NCBI GenBank assembly: GCA_946807835.1
Contig: OX327684.1
Coordinates: forward strand, 16,702,501-16,766,500
Direction: 5' to 3'
DNA from: Ailanthus altissimus
Taxonomy: Eukaryota; Streptophyta; Magnoliopsida; Sapindales; Simaroubaceae
DNA length: 64,000 nucleotides
Below are positions 63,089 through 64,000 of this stretch, piece after piece (position 1 is the first letter of the stretch; the number at the start of each line of letters is the position of its first letter). Both the position numbers and the translations under genes were made by a program. The notes under the pieces were generated by a model, which was not told where the DNA came from, ran no database searches, and saw only the letters and a list, made by a program, of their open reading frames with translations.

Positions 63089-64000
63089 GGGTCCATAAGT
63101 TTCTAGTTTTGATTAATCAAAGCTGAAAACTTTATACTTATTTCTTTTTCCTACTTTTGTAGCTCAGTATTTGCTATATGCTTGGAGGAATATTTGAGTA
63201 GGTCAATTGTTTTTTAGTAGGTAATGTTATCACTGCTCGGTGTTGTCATTTTTTTGAGTAGGTTAGCTATTCCGAGCAGATCACATTCTGATGTTCCCAA
63301 GTTTCCTTGTGTTTGCAATGAATCCTTGATATTTATGAACCGTCATGATGTATATCCTGAAACGTTACACCTGTTTCCTCTGAAGAGGTGTTTAGACGTG
63401 TGGCATCAATTGTAGTAATTAATTAATTTATATTGTATGGTTGAGGATTAATGAAATAGATCGTCGCGTCTATTTAATCTGTAATGACGTTATGGTGGCT
63501 CGAAAGATTTGGTTTATTGATTTTTGGATCGAACGATCCAAATTAAAGGCAATGATGGGATGTGTTTTAATTACGCCCGTAGATGTGAACCGAAGAGTCA
63601 GTCTTCTGAAGAGACATCTATTAAGTTGTGCAAGGATCGTAATTTTTCAATCTAAATGGACGGTCATGATCCTTATTAGCTCAGAGGCTACAAAAAGCCC
63701 TTGTTGGTGAAAAACGTTCCTTTGCTTATTGTCATCATCTTTCTTAAGTTGCTAGTCAGAATAATGCTTTTTAGTGCTCTTTGGTGTAATCTACAGAGGG
63801 TCATATTTGATTTTAGTACTTCAATAGGTTAGTGATATCTTTTCTTGTCGTTTCTTTTTGAATTCCTTACCATGCTTATTTTGTACTTGTTTGTTTGTTG
63901 CGTATTTTTGCCATTTTTAGTATTTGCCATGATTTCACTTGTAGCTCATTTCCTATTATTTTCTTTGTTTTGCTATTCATATTAGTGTAGTTGCCCTTCC
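63089..64000 (-). mobile_element. Interior of a second Tat-like element, running off the window
   Basis: CAYAAGTTTCTAGTTTTGATTAATCA at about 63092-63118 matches CCAGTTTCTAGTTTTGATTTATTCA beside the first 3' LTR (20275-20299). Later blocks such as GGACGGTCATGATC...GGCTACAAAAAG (63658-63696) match GAACGGTTATGATTG...GGCTATAAAAAG (20939-20977). This is non-coding sequence next to a 3' LTR; the genes would lie to the right of the window. Confidence 0.55.

Overview
This window is nuclear DNA of a eudicot plant. It is AT-rich, holds one host gene with many plant-type introns, and carries plant lineages of LTR retrotransposon (Tat/Ogre-like and Athila-like Ty3/gypsy, and Ty1/copia). I see no prokaryotic gene, tRNA, rRNA or CRISPR array. 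All assignments come from reading the sequence; no search was run.

Left third (1-19182): one apparently complete host gene on the minus strand. I could splice 17 coding exons from the ATG at 18291 to the stop at 514, giving about 1,211 codons in one continuous frame. It looks like a conserved plant protein of unknown function; I recall a similar Arabidopsis protein, probably AT3G12590. Two of its 16 introns need a GC donor instead of GT. Intron 3 is enlarged by a decayed Ty1/copia element (12195-16390) in antisense orientation, with a perfect 5-bp target duplication.

Middle (19188-48074): a single large Tat-lineage gypsy element, read on the minus strand, accounts for this 29 kb. Its 5' LTR is at 44868-48074 (split) and its 3' LTR at 19188-20267, about 0.9 kb upstream of the host gene. 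From its 5' end it holds a primer binding site, gag, protease, RT-RNase H-integrase, a minisatellite made of alternating subunits, and an antisense reading frame. Six later insertions sit inside it: two Athila-type solo LTRs, an Athila-type element without pol, and three copies of an unassigned LTR family of about 2 kb. One of those three copies contains a further solo LTR. Its pol is also a mosaic: the part between protease and RT has been replaced by an Athila-type RNase H-integrase segment.

Right third (48075-64000): AT-rich DNA without visible genes, then an old Ty1/copia element (50990-62225). Its gag is split by a fourth copy of the 2-kb LTR family and its pol carries a recent 244-bp tandem duplication. 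At the right edge the 3' LTR and adjoining interior of a second Tat-like element enter the window.

Only the minus-strand host gene looks functional. Every retroelement reading frame I could follow is broken by stops, frameshifts, deletions or nested insertions.
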